A DNA stretch of 64,000 nucleotides from Pseudomonadota bacterium (GCA_023454395.1 JAEYFY010000323.1:1-64000); one strand, 5' to 3'. Numbered from the stretch's first letter, positions 9,324 to 19,782 are shown. Numbers and translations: made by a program. The notes: generated by a model from the letters alone, not told the origin.

Positions 9324-10409
9324 ATGAAACGTAATAAAATATTGGTTGGTTTATTATCCTCATTACTTGTTGTTTCGGTAGCGAGTGAAGCCTGCTCTAG
9401 TTTGGCTATACTTGATAAAAATAATAACGTTTACCAAGGTAGAACACTTGAACTGACGGAAGATTTACCTTCATGGGTTACTTTTTATCCTAAAAATACA
9501 CAATTCACAAAAAAAGCGCCTAATGGTGAAAATAGCCTAAGTTATAGCAATAAATATGACATATTAGCCGTTACAACAGATATCTTTTTTGACGGCGATA
9601 ATCATAACTTATTACAAGGTTTAAATAGTGCAGGTTTGTCATTTAGCGCCAATATGATAACAGAAGCTGAATTATCACCGCTTGATAAAAAGGATTATGA
9701 TAAAGCTATTCCCGTCACTTCGATAGGTGAATGGGCTTTAGCTAATTTTTCAACAGTTGAAGAAGTACAAAAAGCGGTTGAGTCAGGTTATTTTTGGGCC
9801 CCCGTGTTAAAAAACTTTGGCAATCTAAAATCGCCTTTTCACTATGCCTTCTATGATAAAAAAGGTGGCAGTATTGTCGTTGAAGCCACAAACGGTAAAT
9901 TACACGTTTATCAAAATCCAACCCGTGTAATGACAAATGGTCCAGACTTTCCTTGGCATTTAACTAACCTTAATAATTATAGTCAATTAACTAATATTGA
10001 TAAATCTTCAGGTAAATTGGCTAATATCAATGTGGTACAGCCTGATAGCGGCATTGCAACATCTCAATTACCTTCATCAGATACGTCTGTCGGTCGTTTT
10101 ATTCGCGCGGTTTATTTTTCAACCTACGCACCAACAGCCAAATCGACACCTGAAGCGATGAATACCCTAGCACACATTATGAATCGCTTTGATAGAACAA
10201 AAAATATCACGGTTGATATCATGGGAGAAAGTCAAAGCACCAATAATCAACCGCAAACGGAATACACTGTTTGGACAACGTTATCTGATTTAACAAATGG
10301 TGTAATGAAAATAAGAGGCTATAACGATTTCAACTATACCGAATATTCTCTTTCACAGTTTAAAGATATGAATAAACCTGTTTTTGAACAGATTAACTTG
10401 AATAAATAA
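9324..10409 (+). CDS. Exported choloylglycine hydrolase/penicillin V acylase-like amidase
   Basis: A 361-aa linear amide C-N hydrolase of the Ntn superfamily. The signal peptide spans residues 1-23 and ends SEA; Cys24 follows at once and would become the N-terminal nucleophile after cleavage. Other family residues include 'RTLEL' near residue 40 and 'GLNSAGLS' near residue 100. Gram-negative members are periplasmic and act on penicillin V, bile salts or acyl-homoserine lactones; the substrate cannot be told here. The ATG follows AAGGA. It is monocistronic, facing the end of the efflux operon. Confidence 0.88.
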   Translation: MKRNKILVGLLSSLLVVSVASEACSSLAILDKNNNVYQGRTLELTEDLPSWVTFYPKNTQFTKKAPNGENSLSYSNKYDILAVTTDIFFDGDNHNLLQGLNSAGLSFSANMITEAELSPLDKKDYDKAIPVTSIGEWALANFSTVEEVQKAVESGYFWAPVLKNFGNLKSPFHYAFYDKKGGSIVVEATNGKLHVYQNPTRVMTNGPDFPWHLTNLNNYSQLTNIDKSSGKLANINVVQPDSGIATSQLPSSDTSVGRFIRAVYFSTYAPTAKSTPEAMNTLAHIMNRFDRTKNITVDIMGESQSTNNQPQTEYTVWTTLSDLTNGVMKIRGYNDFNYTEYSLSQFKDMNKPVFEQINLNK

Positions 10410-10425
10410 TCTTTCATCGTTACGT

Positions 10426-10460
10426 TAGAGGCTGGCGACTTATTATTAACGCCGCCTCTA
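10426..10460. terminator. Hairpin between convergent genes
   Basis: An inverted repeat (TAGAGGC-t-GGCG against CGCC-GCCTCTA) sits between the amidase end (10409) and the mdtP end (10491). There is one bulge and no clear T-run, so it is a weak or factor-dependent terminator at best. Confidence 0.45.
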
Positions 10461-10490
10461 CTAAAATAACAATATATAAAAGAAATATTT

Positions 10491-11963
10491 TTAATGTGAT
10501 GCTGAATTAGGCAATGCCCTATCTATTTCGCCTAATGCAAATGCTAAATCAACGGCTGCAATCTGTGATCCTGTATAGGCATCAATCTGAGACATTTGTG
10601 CATTTAATAATGCAATCTCTGCGGTATTAATTTCGGTTACTGTTCCCAATCCGTTACGGTAAAATTCTACACTGGCGGTATATGTTAATTGTGTTGTCTC
10701 GACTAAATTTTTAGACGCTTTATTTGCCTCAAGTGCTGACTTGAGAGTATTTTCGCTAATTGAAATCTCTTTTATTGCAAGATCTTGGCTTTTGCGTAAA
10801 TTTTCTTGAGCTAGCCTAATTTCTGATTGTGCATTCGCCATTCTAGATTGACGTATTCCGCCTTCATATAATGGAATACTGACTCCAATCAAGATATTAG
10901 AAGATGACGTTCTTTGGCTAATATCAGGAAGTCCCTGAACATCAAAGCTACCAGTTCCTCCAGCAAGAGCACCAGCAAGATATACTTTAGGGAAATAGTC
11001 AGATTCGACAGAATTAGCAGCCTTAATTGCGGCTTGTTGTAATTCATACTGTGCTAAAACATCAGGACGTTGTGCAAGTGCTTTTTTTATCACATCATGA
11101 GTTAGTGGTGAAATATCATCAGGAAGAAAATTATCATCGGCATAATTAATGGTTATTTTTTCAAAAGGTGAAACGCCAATAGCAGACAATAAGATTTGAT
11201 ATTGATCTTTTTCATGACCTTTAGCTAACACGTTTTGTAATTCAATTTGTGCAACTTGTTGTTTTGCTAATGCCACATCCAATACAGTCGCTAATCCCTT
11301 CACTCGTTTTTGCTCAACGGCATATAAAATATCTTTACTTCTTTGAAGGGCTTTTTGAGTAATATTCACCTTTTTTTGTGCTGCACCATAGCTAAAATAG
11401 GCAACCGAAACATCATGAATAATTTTCTGATGCATCAGATTAAAATTAAGATTTATTGCTAATGAAGTATGTTTGGCAGCATCGACTAATGCTCCTCGTT
11501 TACCAAAATCAAAAATAAGCCATCTAAATGTGAGTGCTGGAATAAAAGCGCTACTAGATGTTTTTATATCATCAACAATAGGATTTTTAGGTAAATCAAT
11601 TTTCCCATGCTGATATCCTGCGAGTGCTGTTGCTGTGATAATTGGCAAATATGTGCTTTCTATCATACCGATATCAGTGGCAGATTTTTTTGCTAATTCC
11701 CATGCAATACGTGTGTCTGGGTTATTTTGTTGCCCTAAATCTATCAGATCAGCTAAAGCATAGTGAGATTTAACCATTCGTTCTTGAGGGAGCGATAAGT
11801 ATTGCTCAGCAGGTGAGGAAAGATATTGAGTATTATCATAAGCGATAGGATTTTGAGAATACTGCTTAAATGAACTGCTTGTGTCAACGCAACCAACAAG
11901 TAATAGGCTTAATAGAGATGACAGAATATTTTTTTTATTATTAATAACTACTTTTATCATCAT
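10491..11963 (-). CDS. mdtP: Outer-membrane efflux lipoprotein (TolC/NodT type)
   Basis: The outer-membrane channel of a tripartite pump. It has 490 aa; E. coli MdtP has 488. A lipoprotein signal ends in LLLVGC with Cys25, followed by the duplicated TolC-fold halves with long helical stretches (about residues 65-280 and 285-480). It is the last gene of ytcA-mdtN-mdtO-mdtP. Its ATG overlaps the TGA of the upstream gene (ATGA), so translation is coupled. Context rather than the domain alone supports the mdtP name. Confidence 0.85.
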   Translation of the reverse strand: MMIKVVINNKKNILSSLLSLLLVGCVDTSSSFKQYSQNPIAYDNTQYLSSPAEQYLSLPQERMVKSHYALADLIDLGQQNNPDTRIAWELAKKSATDIGMIESTYLPIITATALAGYQHGKIDLPKNPIVDDIKTSSSAFIPALTFRWLIFDFGKRGALVDAAKHTSLAINLNFNLMHQKIIHDVSVAYFSYGAAQKKVNITQKALQRSKDILYAVEQKRVKGLATVLDVALAKQQVAQIELQNVLAKGHEKDQYQILLSAIGVSPFEKITINYADDNFLPDDISPLTHDVIKKALAQRPDVLAQYELQQAAIKAANSVESDYFPKVYLAGALAGGTGSFDVQGLPDISQRTSSSNILIGVSIPLYEGGIRQSRMANAQSEIRLAQENLRKSQDLAIKEISISENTLKSALEANKASKNLVETTQLTYTASVEFYRNGLGTVTEINTAEIALLNAQMSQIDAYTGSQIAAVDLAFALGEIDRALPNSASH

Positions 11964-13813
11964 GAATTCTCTCTTATTAAATTTTTAAACACCAGCTCTC
12001 TTTCATCTGTGGGTAGCATTTTCATTTCTTTATTAAGAATGGTTTTCTTAAACTCATCTTTTGATTCTTCGCTAGTATTTAAATGAGTGAGATCGTCTTC
12101 AAAAATAAACCTATGAGCATAATTATGATAACTAATATAAGAAATTTTATTTAACGACTCTTTAAAAAATAACATTAAATCCTTGTTTCTCTCTCTATTT
12201 TCTTTCTCAAAAATGAGTAAGTCTACATTATCTTTAGATTGTGTAATTGTTTCATTAACAGATGAAACTAAATCAAGCATGTCATCTTTATTGGGTGAAT
12301 ATCTTAAGTCTGTATAGTTATCTAAAAGAGTAGTAAATTGCTTATATATCGTATTAACAATACTTAAAGGCCATACTTTTGTGAAAATAATGTACATCAC
12401 AATATTACCTAACAAAATGCCTAAAATACGATCAGAGACCACATCCATATCAAAACTAGGTTTAAATCCATGTAATGTTGTTAATAAAAATGCTAAACCG
12501 ACTTGTACACCAGCATAAGAGATACGTTCATTACCAACAGCAACCCAAGCTGCAGGTAATAAGCAGAAAAAGATCAGCACCATCAATTCAAAAACATCAG
12601 ATAAGTTAGGGATAATATAGAGCAGTGAAATCATGCCAATTAGCGCCCCAATTAGGCATCCGGTGATCCGTAATGTTAATTTATGAACTGTTTCACCAAC
12701 AGATGTTAATGCCACAACATAACAAGTGATCATTGCAGTATGAATACCCTGCCATTTAAAATAATCATAAAAAATATAACATAGAATAGCGGCTATAGTA
12801 GTTTTTAAAGCGAAGTACTTATGATTAGGATTTGTAAATGCATCACTAACAAAAAAAGGTGTTTTTTTCTGTACCGGTTTAGTTTCTCTTTTATTAGATA
12901 AAATCTTATCAAAAGTATTTAATAAATGAAGTTTGTTTATTGTATATTGAGATTGTTGTTTATCTTTTATTTTATCTATTTGATTATGTGTAAAACAATC
13001 GGCAATTTCTAAACATCTTTTAGAAAGAAGAAAACGTATAGAAGTTGGTGTGTCTTTATCAAAAGTTAATGACATAATTAATATTTTATAAGAGTTATCA
13101 ATAATATTCTCTAACCATTGAATATCTTCTCTTCCCCGTAAATAAAATATTTTAATAAACATTAAATAACGTTTACATTCTGTTTGCGTACTCAGTAATT
13201 CACTAATTTCGAGTTGACTTTCTTTTCTTCCTAAAAAGAAATCACTTGCAGTAGAAAAGCGTGTGGCAATTCTGTTTAACAGTAATTTTCTTGGGCTAAT
13301 GCCAACAAAGAAATTAAATAAAATAACCAATAACATTGGAGATACTGCCATCAGTAATGCATAAAGTAACGCTCTTGTTGCAACATCTCCTACAGGGATA
13401 TCATCAATTAAAGTCATTAAAAAGGCGATAACTAAAGCGACTAAATTACCAATGTCACCAAGGCTACTGGCCGATGCTAAATACATAAAAACAGCTGAAA
13501 ACAAAGCCATAAAAAAGAATCGTAAAATAATGTTTTGTATCGTGAGATTAAAAAGAACAAAGATAATACACACAACAATAGAACATAAAATAATTACGCC
13601 AACAGATAATAATATATTTTGTACAGCATCAGCTTTGATTAAATAGATAATTAAATAGCAACTTATTGCGGATTCGGGAATTTCATAAATCATCGCAATA
13701 GCAGCCATTAAGGCACAAAGCAATGCAATGCGCCAAGTAGTTGCTAAACGATAATCAAAGGGTAACAAGTCTTTTTTGACTTGTTTCACTATTAGAGAGG
13801 GTTTAACAATCAT
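11960..13813 (-). CDS. mdtO: FUSC-family inner-membrane efflux protein
   Basis: A 617-aa FUSC/AaeB-type transporter, somewhat shorter than the 683 aa of E. coli MdtO. There are two blocks of membrane helices (about residues 25-170 and 340-490), each followed by a soluble helical region. The segment VSDAFTNPNHKYFALKTTI, then GIHTAMITC, aligns well with MdtO as I recall it. It overlaps mdtN by 11 nt and mdtP by 4 nt. It would supply the energised pump component; in E. coli this system is linked to sulfonamide and puromycin tolerance. Confidence 0.82.
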   Translation of the reverse strand: MIVKPSLIVKQVKKDLLPFDYRLATTWRIALLCALMAAIAMIYEIPESAISCYLIIYLIKADAVQNILLSVGVIILCSIVVCIIFVLFNLTIQNIILRFFFMALFSAVFMYLASASSLGDIGNLVALVIAFLMTLIDDIPVGDVATRALLYALLMAVSPMLLVILFNFFVGISPRKLLLNRIATRFSTASDFFLGRKESQLEISELLSTQTECKRYLMFIKIFYLRGREDIQWLENIIDNSYKILIMSLTFDKDTPTSIRFLLSKRCLEIADCFTHNQIDKIKDKQQSQYTINKLHLLNTFDKILSNKRETKPVQKKTPFFVSDAFTNPNHKYFALKTTIAAILCYIFYDYFKWQGIHTAMITCYVVALTSVGETVHKLTLRITGCLIGALIGMISLLYIIPNLSDVFELMVLIFFCLLPAAWVAVGNERISYAGVQVGLAFLLTTLHGFKPSFDMDVVSDRILGILLGNIVMYIIFTKVWPLSIVNTIYKQFTTLLDNYTDLRYSPNKDDMLDLVSSVNETITQSKDNVDLLIFEKENRERNKDLMLFFKESLNKISYISYHNYAHRFIFEDDLTHLNTSEESKDEFKKTILNKEMKMLPTDERELVFKNLIRENS

Positions 13814-14843
13814 CGTCGTTAGCTATTATATTGACAGTTGCTGTAGCGCCAACCCGCATAAGATCTTCTGGTGGATTGGTGATAGTGACTTTAACAGGAA
13901 ACCGTTGTTGAACTCTAACCCAATTTAATGATTTAGGTACATAGGGCAAGTCTCTTGGGATATTAATAAGATCAGTTGACATGATCCCTCGGCTAATACC
14001 TTCTACTTTGCCTTTAATAGGGTGATTATTATCAATCATTGAATAAATAACGACACAGTTGCCTATTTTTATATTATTTAAATCGGTTTCTTTAAAATAA
14101 GCTGAAGCATACCAAGTATCAGTATCAATTAAGGTAAATACAGACTGTCCAGAAATAATAAATTCACCAGGTGATAGTACTAATCCAGCAACGTAACCAT
14201 TGCTTGGCGCTTTTACTTCAGTATTACTTAATTCCCATTCAGCCATTGCCAATGAGGTTTTTAACGATTTCACTAATGCTACTTCTGAATCTGTATTATT
14301 AATTAAAGCTTCTGAGGCGACATTTTGTTTTTGTGCCTGTTTTAATGTGACTTCTGCATCATGTTTTAATGTTCTGGCATCATCAACTTGTTGTGCGGTC
14401 ACAAATCCTTTTGCTAATAATGGCTCTAATCTATTGAGTGATTGAGTCGCTAATAACAAATTGACTTGAGCACGTTTTATTTGTGCTTCTGCAACCTCTG
14501 AATTTGATGTTTCTGCAATAATAATACGTTGTTTGTTACTTAATGTTGCTTCAGCAATCATGAGTTGTTCTTTTGCTTGCTGAACTCTTAATGCGTACAT
14601 AGTGGGATCGATAGTAAAGAGTAAATCCCCTTTATTAACCTTGCTATTTTCTTTGACGTAAATAGCACTAATTCGACCTGGCACAGTTGATGATATGTTA
14701 ATTTTGTTAGCGTCAATTATTGCATCTTCACTGAGTGGGTTTAACGCTGATAATTGAATGTTTTTCCACAATAAGATGAGTGTAATCACAAAAACACTCA
14801 CCGTGATTATAAGCGCCAGCTTTTTTTTGATTTTTTTATCCAT
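13803..14843 (-). CDS. mdtN: HlyD-family membrane fusion protein
   Basis: The periplasmic adaptor of the pump, 346 aa (E. coli MdtN 343). One N-terminal membrane anchor spans about residues 8-28. Next come the first biotinyl-lipoyl half (PGRISAIYVKENSKVNKGDLL in two parts), a coiled-coil hairpin at about residues 90-190, the second lipoyl half (APSNGYVAGLVLSPGEFI) and a beta-barrel with 'WYASAYFKETDLNNIKIG'. It sits 3 nt after ytcA and overlaps mdtO, so all four genes form one transcript. Confidence 0.86.
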   Translation of the reverse strand: MDKKIKKKLALIITVSVFVITLILLWKNIQLSALNPLSEDAIIDANKINISSTVPGRISAIYVKENSKVNKGDLLFTIDPTMYALRVQQAKEQLMIAEATLSNKQRIIIAETSNSEVAEAQIKRAQVNLLLATQSLNRLEPLLAKGFVTAQQVDDARTLKHDAEVTLKQAQKQNVASEALINNTDSEVALVKSLKTSLAMAEWELSNTEVKAPSNGYVAGLVLSPGEFIISGQSVFTLIDTDTWYASAYFKETDLNNIKIGNCVVIYSMIDNNHPIKGKVEGISRGIMSTDLINIPRDLPYVPKSLNWVRVQQRFPVKVTITNPPEDLMRVGATATVNIIANDDDC

Positions 14844-14846
14844 AAT

Positions 14847-15128
14847 TTAATAAGAAAAATAAAATAAAGAGATAGTTAAAGAAATTGATAACAATATTGC
14901 AAAATAAAAGATTAAAGGAAGTGGCAATTTATCATCAATACCCCAATAGATAAGTAACACACGTATGACAAAAGCTCCTAATAAGCCGATAAATGTACAT
15001 AACATCCAATACGGGAAATAGGAGCCTAACATACTAATAAAAGGAGAATGGCCTCGAGAACAACCTGATAACAGCAATATCATTATGCTCAAGCTAGTAA
15101 TACGATAATATTTTTTTATTCTATCCAA
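14847..15128 (-). CDS. ytcA: YtcA-family small membrane lipoprotein
   Basis: A 93-aa protein with a lipoprotein signal (LLLSGC, Cys at about 23), then two transmembrane helices. The 'P-x-I-x-x-x-G-x-Y-x-P-x-W' pattern after the cysteine matches E. coli YtcA, which is also adjacent to mdtNOP. It is the first gene of the operon. Its precise job in the pump is not known; it may help assemble or stabilise it. The name rests on both sequence and gene order. Confidence 0.78.
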   Translation of the reverse strand: MDRIKKYYRITSLSIMILLLSGCSRGHSPFISMLGSYFPYWMLCTFIGLLGAFVIRVLLIYWGIDDKLPLPLIFYFAILLSISLTISLFYFSY

Positions 15129-15398
15129 GGTAATACACTCGTCATTTTACGATAAATTTTATGGTTCGTTTTCAACAAGATAGTTTTTTTATTTATAGTA
15201 TTTAATCAATGAATTAATCTAATGCAATCCATCAAATAGATGTTAGATGTTTTTTATCTATCAATCCATAGCATTATCTTAAATTTTTTATTGAAAGAAG
15301 GACTCCATTTTCAAATATGGCTGTAATTATGGGCGTTACATGATTTTAAGAGTATAGTAGTCAATCTTTCAGCCAGACTAGATATAACAATTTTTATT

Positions 15399-16487
15399 AT
15401 GGAATCAGCGTTTTCTGCTCAAAATATTCGACATATTCTTGCTAATAACACACCGATTATTGATGTGCGTGCGCCTATTGAATTTAATCAAGGCGCGATC
15501 CCTCATGCTATCAATTTGCCTTTAATGAATGATGAAGAGCGTGCTGCTGTGGGGACTTGTTATAAACAGCAAGGTTCACAAAAAGCGGTTGCTTTAGGGC
15601 ATCAATTGGTGAGTGGTGAAATTCGTGATAACCGTATTGCAGCTTGGCGTGAAGCTTGTGAGCAATTTCCTAATGGTTATATTTGCTGCGCTCGAGGAGG
15701 AATGCGTTCTCATATAGTTCAGCAATGGCTTAAAGAAATAGGTGTAGATTATCCATTAATTGAAGGTGGATATAAGGCGCTAAGACAGGCTGTTATTGAA
15801 ATGACCAATGAATTGGTTCAACGACCTATTATCTTAATTGGCGGATGTACCGGCAATGGAAAAACGACTTTAGTGCGTTCGTTACCTGAAGGTATTGATC
15901 TTGAAGGTATTGCACACCATCGAGGTTCATCTTTTGGTCGCACTGTAGAAGATCAATTTCCTCAAGCTACCTTTGAAAACCATCTTGGTATTGAAATGTT
16001 GAAGAAAGCACCGAAATATACACGATGGGTACTTGAGGATGAAGGCCGCGCTATTGGTGCTAATGGATTGCCTGAATGCTTACGAGCAAAAATGGCTGAG
16101 GCATCAATAGTTGTTGTTGATGATCCCTTAGAGCGTCGCATAGAACGTTTGAAGGCAGAATATTTTGATCGCATGACACATGATTATCTGGAAGCATATG
16201 GCGAAGAAAAAGGCTGGCAAGCTTACAGTGATTATTTGCATCATGGTTTATTTGCTATCCGCCGCCGATTAGGCTCTCAAAGAGCAACAGAATTAACTCA
16301 GTTGCTAGATAATGCCCTAGAAATACAGAAAAAAGAGTCTAGCACAGAGGCGCATTTTTCTTGGTTAACACCTTTACTTAAAGAGTATTACGATCCTATG
16401 TATCGTTACCAATTAAGTAAAAAGGAAGATAAAATTATTTACCAAGGGAGTTATGAAGAAGTCATGCAGTGGTTTAACAATAAGTAG
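15399..16487 (+). CDS. mnmH: tRNA 2-selenouridine synthase
   Basis: MnmH (SelU/YbbB) replaces sulfur by selenium in wobble 2-thiouridine of tRNAs, via a geranylated intermediate, using selenophosphate. It has 362 aa. The N-terminal rhodanese domain carries the catalytic cysteine in [11 protein letters not shown] (about residue 97). A P-loop domain follows with [12 protein letters not shown] at about residues 148-159. The gene is preceded by about 270 bp that also serve the divergent ytcA operon. It ends at a strong terminator. No selD is in view. Confidence 0.94.
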   Translation: MESAFSAQNIRHILANNTPIIDVRAPIEFNQGAIPHAINLPLMNDEERAAVGTCYKQQGSQKAVALGHQLVSGEIRDNRIAAWREACEQFPNGYICCARGGMRSHIVQQWLKEIGVDYPLIEGGYKALRQAVIEMTNELVQRPIILIGGCTGNGKTTLVRSLPEGIDLEGIAHHRGSSFGRTVEDQFPQATFENHLGIEMLKKAPKYTRWVLEDEGRAIGANGLPECLRAKMAEASIVVVDDPLERRIERLKAEYFDRMTHDYLEAYGEEKGWQAYSDYLHHGLFAIRRRLGSQRATELTQLLDNALEIQKKESSTEAHFSWLTPLLKEYYDPMYRYQLSKKEDKIIYQGSYEEVMQWFNNK

Positions 16488-16560
16488 ATAGTTAAGATTT
16501 CTGGTATTAAATACATATACCAAAGCAAATACCCAAAAAGCACCCAAAAAACACCAAAGA

Positions 16561-16596
16561 AAAGCCCCGTAAAAATTATATTACGGGGCTTTTTTT
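16561..16596. terminator. Bidirectional terminator after mnmH
   Basis: A 12-bp stem, AAAGCCCCGTAA with TTACGGGGCTTT, is followed by a T-run, with A residues before it. It separates the convergent mnmH (ends 16487) and DUF4184 gene (ends 16618). Confidence 0.88.
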
Positions 16597-16617
16597 AGCA
16601 ATAACCAGCGGTATTAC

Positions 16618-17361
16618 TTATTTCTTAGTACGATATAACCCTATTCCTAAGATAATCATTAAACCAAAGAAAAAAGGAACGGCTAAAGAAAGTTCAAGGA
16701 AAATAAACCGATTAATGTTAATGCCCTGCCCTTTATTTGAGAATTGTAAAGCTAAAGGCAAAGCACATAATCCAGACAGAAAACCAATTCCAATTAAGCG
16801 ATATAACTTAGTACGGTTCTCTTTTTGTGTTAGGTCGTCTTGTTTGCGCTGATATTGAATGTATTTCCAACATAAATAAAGAAGCCCTAATACAGAGCCT
16901 AAATGTTGTAATAATTTATAAATAGCAATCTCTTGGCTATCTGTCATTCTTTGTAATAATTGTGTTTGTAGTACAGAAAAAAATCTGACGGCGGTTCCTG
17001 TTTCGTGAGTAAAAGAATCCCACACAATATGTGTTACTGCACCAATATATAGGGATAAAACAAATAGACTAAATGCCTGAATATTGGGTTTTATCGGCTC
17101 ATATAAAGGAATGGGTGATACGTATTTCAATGGCTCTCGCAGTAAATAATTTAGCGCAAAGACCAGTAAACAAAAAGGAAATGCAGTATAAAACCAACCT
17201 AATAAATCATGTGCCGTTGTGGCTGATTGATATAAACCAAAAGAATAGAGTAAATCAGGTGAAGTGCTTCCTACAATAAGTGCAGGTAAACTAAGGTTTC
17301 TTCCTATACGGGACTGTTTTATGGGGAAAACAATGGAAGGATGGGAAAAAGTCCACGGCAT
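16618..17361 (-). CDS. DUF4184-family membrane protein
   Basis: A 247-aa inner-membrane protein with about six helices. The N-terminal MPWTFSHPSIVFPI and the following GSTSPDLLYSF, plus 'HIVWDSFTHETG' near residue 130, match DUF4184 as I recall it. The His/Asp residues resemble those of YdjM-like membrane hydrolases (compare the DUF6122 protein at 8804). Function is unknown. It is monocistronic. Confidence 0.78.
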   Translation of the reverse strand: MPWTFSHPSIVFPIKQSRIGRNLSLPALIVGSTSPDLLYSFGLYQSATTAHDLLGWFYTAFPFCLLVFALNYLLREPLKYVSPIPLYEPIKPNIQAFSLFVLSLYIGAVTHIVWDSFTHETGTAVRFFSVLQTQLLQRMTDSQEIAIYKLLQHLGSVLGLLYLCWKYIQYQRKQDDLTQKENRTKLYRLIGIGFLSGLCALPLALQFSNKGQGININRFIFLELSLAVPFFFGLMIILGIGLYRTKK

Positions 17362-17545
17362 AGGAATATCTCTATAATATGAAGATGAATAATTAAAATT
17401 AGTATGAGTATATCAGTAGATTAGCTAAACTTTATCTGATATCACAACGATTATTAAGATTAAAATCATTCATGGTGGTTAATATAAATGAGATATATCC
17501 TCCTTGTGATGGCTTGACCATTTTTGATAATGGAATAAATATATT

Positions 17546-17562
17546 ATTTCCAAAATGGAAAT
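17546..17562. promoter_or_regulatory. Palindrome upstream of mdtL
   Basis: A 17-bp palindrome, ATTTCCA-aaa-TGGAAAT, lies about 80 bp before the mdtL start. It could be an operator, for instance for the LysR-type YidZ encoded downstream, but nothing else links them. Confidence 0.35.
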
Positions 17563-17643
17563 TAGAGATTGCTTTTTTGTCATTAGGTATCAGTTTCTTT
17601 GACGACTAGAATGCCTCTTCATCAGAATAATTGAGGTGGCTGG

Positions 17644-18815
17644 ATGACAAAATATATCCTTTTTAGCTTTTGTTTAGTACTTATCTATCCTCTTGGTGTG
17701 GATTTACATTTAACCGGTTTAACGGCAATAGCCAGTGATTTAGGGGCATCAGAAGCGACATTACATCAAGCTTTTCAATTTATTTAATGGGCATGGTTTC
17801 AGCCATGTTAGTTGCAGGATGGTGTAGTGATAATTTAGGGCGTAAGCCTGTTATATTGCTCGGTACAGTTATTTTCTTATTGGCATCATTTTATGCGGGA
17901 ATTTCGATAACGGAAAATAACTTTTTGATCGCACGTTTTTTTCAGGGAATTGGTGCTGGGTTTTGTTATGTTGTTACCTTTGCGATATTGCGAGATACAT
18001 TAGCGGAAAAACAACGCGCTAAAGTTCTTTCTATGATAAATGGTATTACTTGTATTATTCCAGTATTAGCGCCTGTTTTAGGTTTTCTGATCTTGTTAAA
18101 GTTTAAATGGTCAGTGATGTTTTATGCCATGGCAATCTATGGGCTATTAATCTTTATTTATTGTTTCTTTGGAATAAAAGAAACTAAACCAAAGCAATGT
18201 GCTAAAAGCAAAAGTAACAAAATTACTGGTGAATCTTTCTTAAATAGTTTCTTTTTAAGTCGTTTGCTTATTTCGTGCTTAGGAATGAGCGTGATCCTGA
18301 CTTATGTTAATATCTCTCCAATCGTAATTATGCAACAAATGCATTACACCACTGGGCAGTATTCAACAGTAATTACATTGCTTTCAATGGTCAGTATGAC
18401 AACTTCGTTTATGATGCCTAAAATATTAACAAAATTTCGTTATGAAACTATTTTGTATACTGGCTTATCGAGCTTTTTAGGTGCTGTTATTTTTCTTTTT
18501 ATTGGAAAAAACAGTGATCCTCGTTGGTTCTTTGCTTCATTTTCATTATGTGGTGCGGGGTTTGCGCTGTTATTTGGTATTATAATGAGCCAAGCGCTCT
18601 CTCCGTTTAGTCAGCGTGCGGGGCTTGCCAGTTCGATTTTAGGGATTTCGCAATTGAGTTTTGCTTCTCTCTATATCTGGACTATGGGATGGTTGGGAAT
18701 ATCTGCAATTAATATGCTGATGGTTATATTATCTGTTAGTTGCCTTATTGGTTTTACCTTTTTGCATCTCTTTCGTTCTTCTGGACAACAACAAAAGGTA
18801 AATTGTGATGCATAA
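17644..18815 (+). pseudogene. mdtL: MFS drug exporter MdtL, interrupted by a one-base deletion
   Basis: The 12-TM MFS exporter MdtL (E. coli 391 aa). The 5' part runs from ATG 17644 (GAGGTGG upstream) for 46 codons to a TAA at 17787-17789. The rest continues in another frame to 18815. Adding one T to the four-T run at 17772-17775 restores QAFSIYLMGM and a full 390-aa protein that matches MdtL throughout, including GRKPV, the GAGFCYVVTFAILRDTL segment and FGIIMSQALSPFS. It is either a recent frameshift, a phase-variable tract or a sequencing error. The 3' end overlaps yidZ. Confidence 0.88.
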
Positions 18816-19782
18816 GCCATTACATCGAATAGACTTGAATTTATTAGTTATTCTACAAATTCTTTTACAAGAGCGCAGTGTTACATTAACTGCAAAATGG
18901 TTGTCTATTTCGCCTTCAGCAGTCAGTAAAGCATTGGCTAAATTACGGGTTTGGTTTGATGATCCCCTTTTCGTTCGTAGCCCTCAAGGATTAATACCAA
19001 CGCCTTTAACACTAAGTATTGAAGAATCTCTTTCTGATTTTATTAATATTGGTAACCATATAGCGGGCAAGCAAAATAGTGAAACGCCTAAAGGCGTTCA
19101 TTTCAGTTTAATATTAGAATCTCCTTTACATCAGGTGCTATTAAATCGATTTCCTCTGGAAATATTGAATTATTATCCTCAATCAATGGTGCAAATACGA
19201 AATTGGGAATATAACTCGCTATCAAGCATTATTGATGGTGATGCTGATATTGCTTTTTTAGGTCGTGAATATTACTCAGGCTCTAAAGAGGCGTTACATT
19301 TATTACCTGAAGTCATCGATTGTGAGGAGCTTTTTAGTGATACCCCATTGGTTTATGTGCGAAAAGATCATCCTTTATTCCAAGAGCCTTGGAATTTAGA
19401 GACATTTTTGCGCTATTCTCACATTTCAACAGAATATGATAAACGTGCGCATTGGGCGCTAGATGATATATTGGCAGAGCATGGCCGTTTACGTAATATT
19501 GCGATAACTTACACGTCATTTGAGCAAACTTTATTTACAATCTCTCAACCAAATCATGAACTTATTACTTGCTTGCCTGGATATTGCGCCCATTATATCT
19601 CTCAAGCTTTACCTAATTTAGTCACATTGCCTATCCCACTGCCAGACAGTATTTCTAAACAACTTGATATTTCATTTATTTTACTATGGCATAAGCGTCA
19701 TGCGTATAATTCTAAAGTGCTGTGGTTAAGAGAAACTATCAAAAAGAGTGTTAATCAGTTTATGCAGAAAAATACCCATTAA
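18808..19782 (+). CDS. yidZ: LysR-family regulator YidZ
   Basis: A LysR-type regulator of 324 aa. The N-terminal HTH region (LDLNLLV..., QERSVT..., SPSAVSKALAKLR, WFDDPLFVRSP) and the C-terminal LLWHKRHAYNSK and WLRETIK match E. coli YidZ (319 aa), which is also next to mdtL. E. coli YidZ is linked to anaerobic nitric oxide protection. The start overlaps the end of mdtL; ATG 18808 is preferred, with an in-frame GTG at 18805 as the alternative. If mdtL is truly broken, translation of yidZ by coupling could suffer. Confidence 0.88.
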   Translation: MHKPLHRIDLNLLVILQILLQERSVTLTAKWLSISPSAVSKALAKLRVWFDDPLFVRSPQGLIPTPLTLSIEESLSDFINIGNHIAGKQNSETPKGVHFSLILESPLHQVLLNRFPLEILNYYPQSMVQIRNWEYNSLSSIIDGDADIAFLGREYYSGSKEALHLLPEVIDCEELFSDTPLVYVRKDHPLFQEPWNLETFLRYSHISTEYDKRAHWALDDILAEHGRLRNIAITYTSFEQTLFTISQPNHELITCLPGYCAHYISQALPNLVTLPIPLPDSISKQLDISFILLWHKRHAYNSKVLWLRETIKKSVNQFMQKNTH

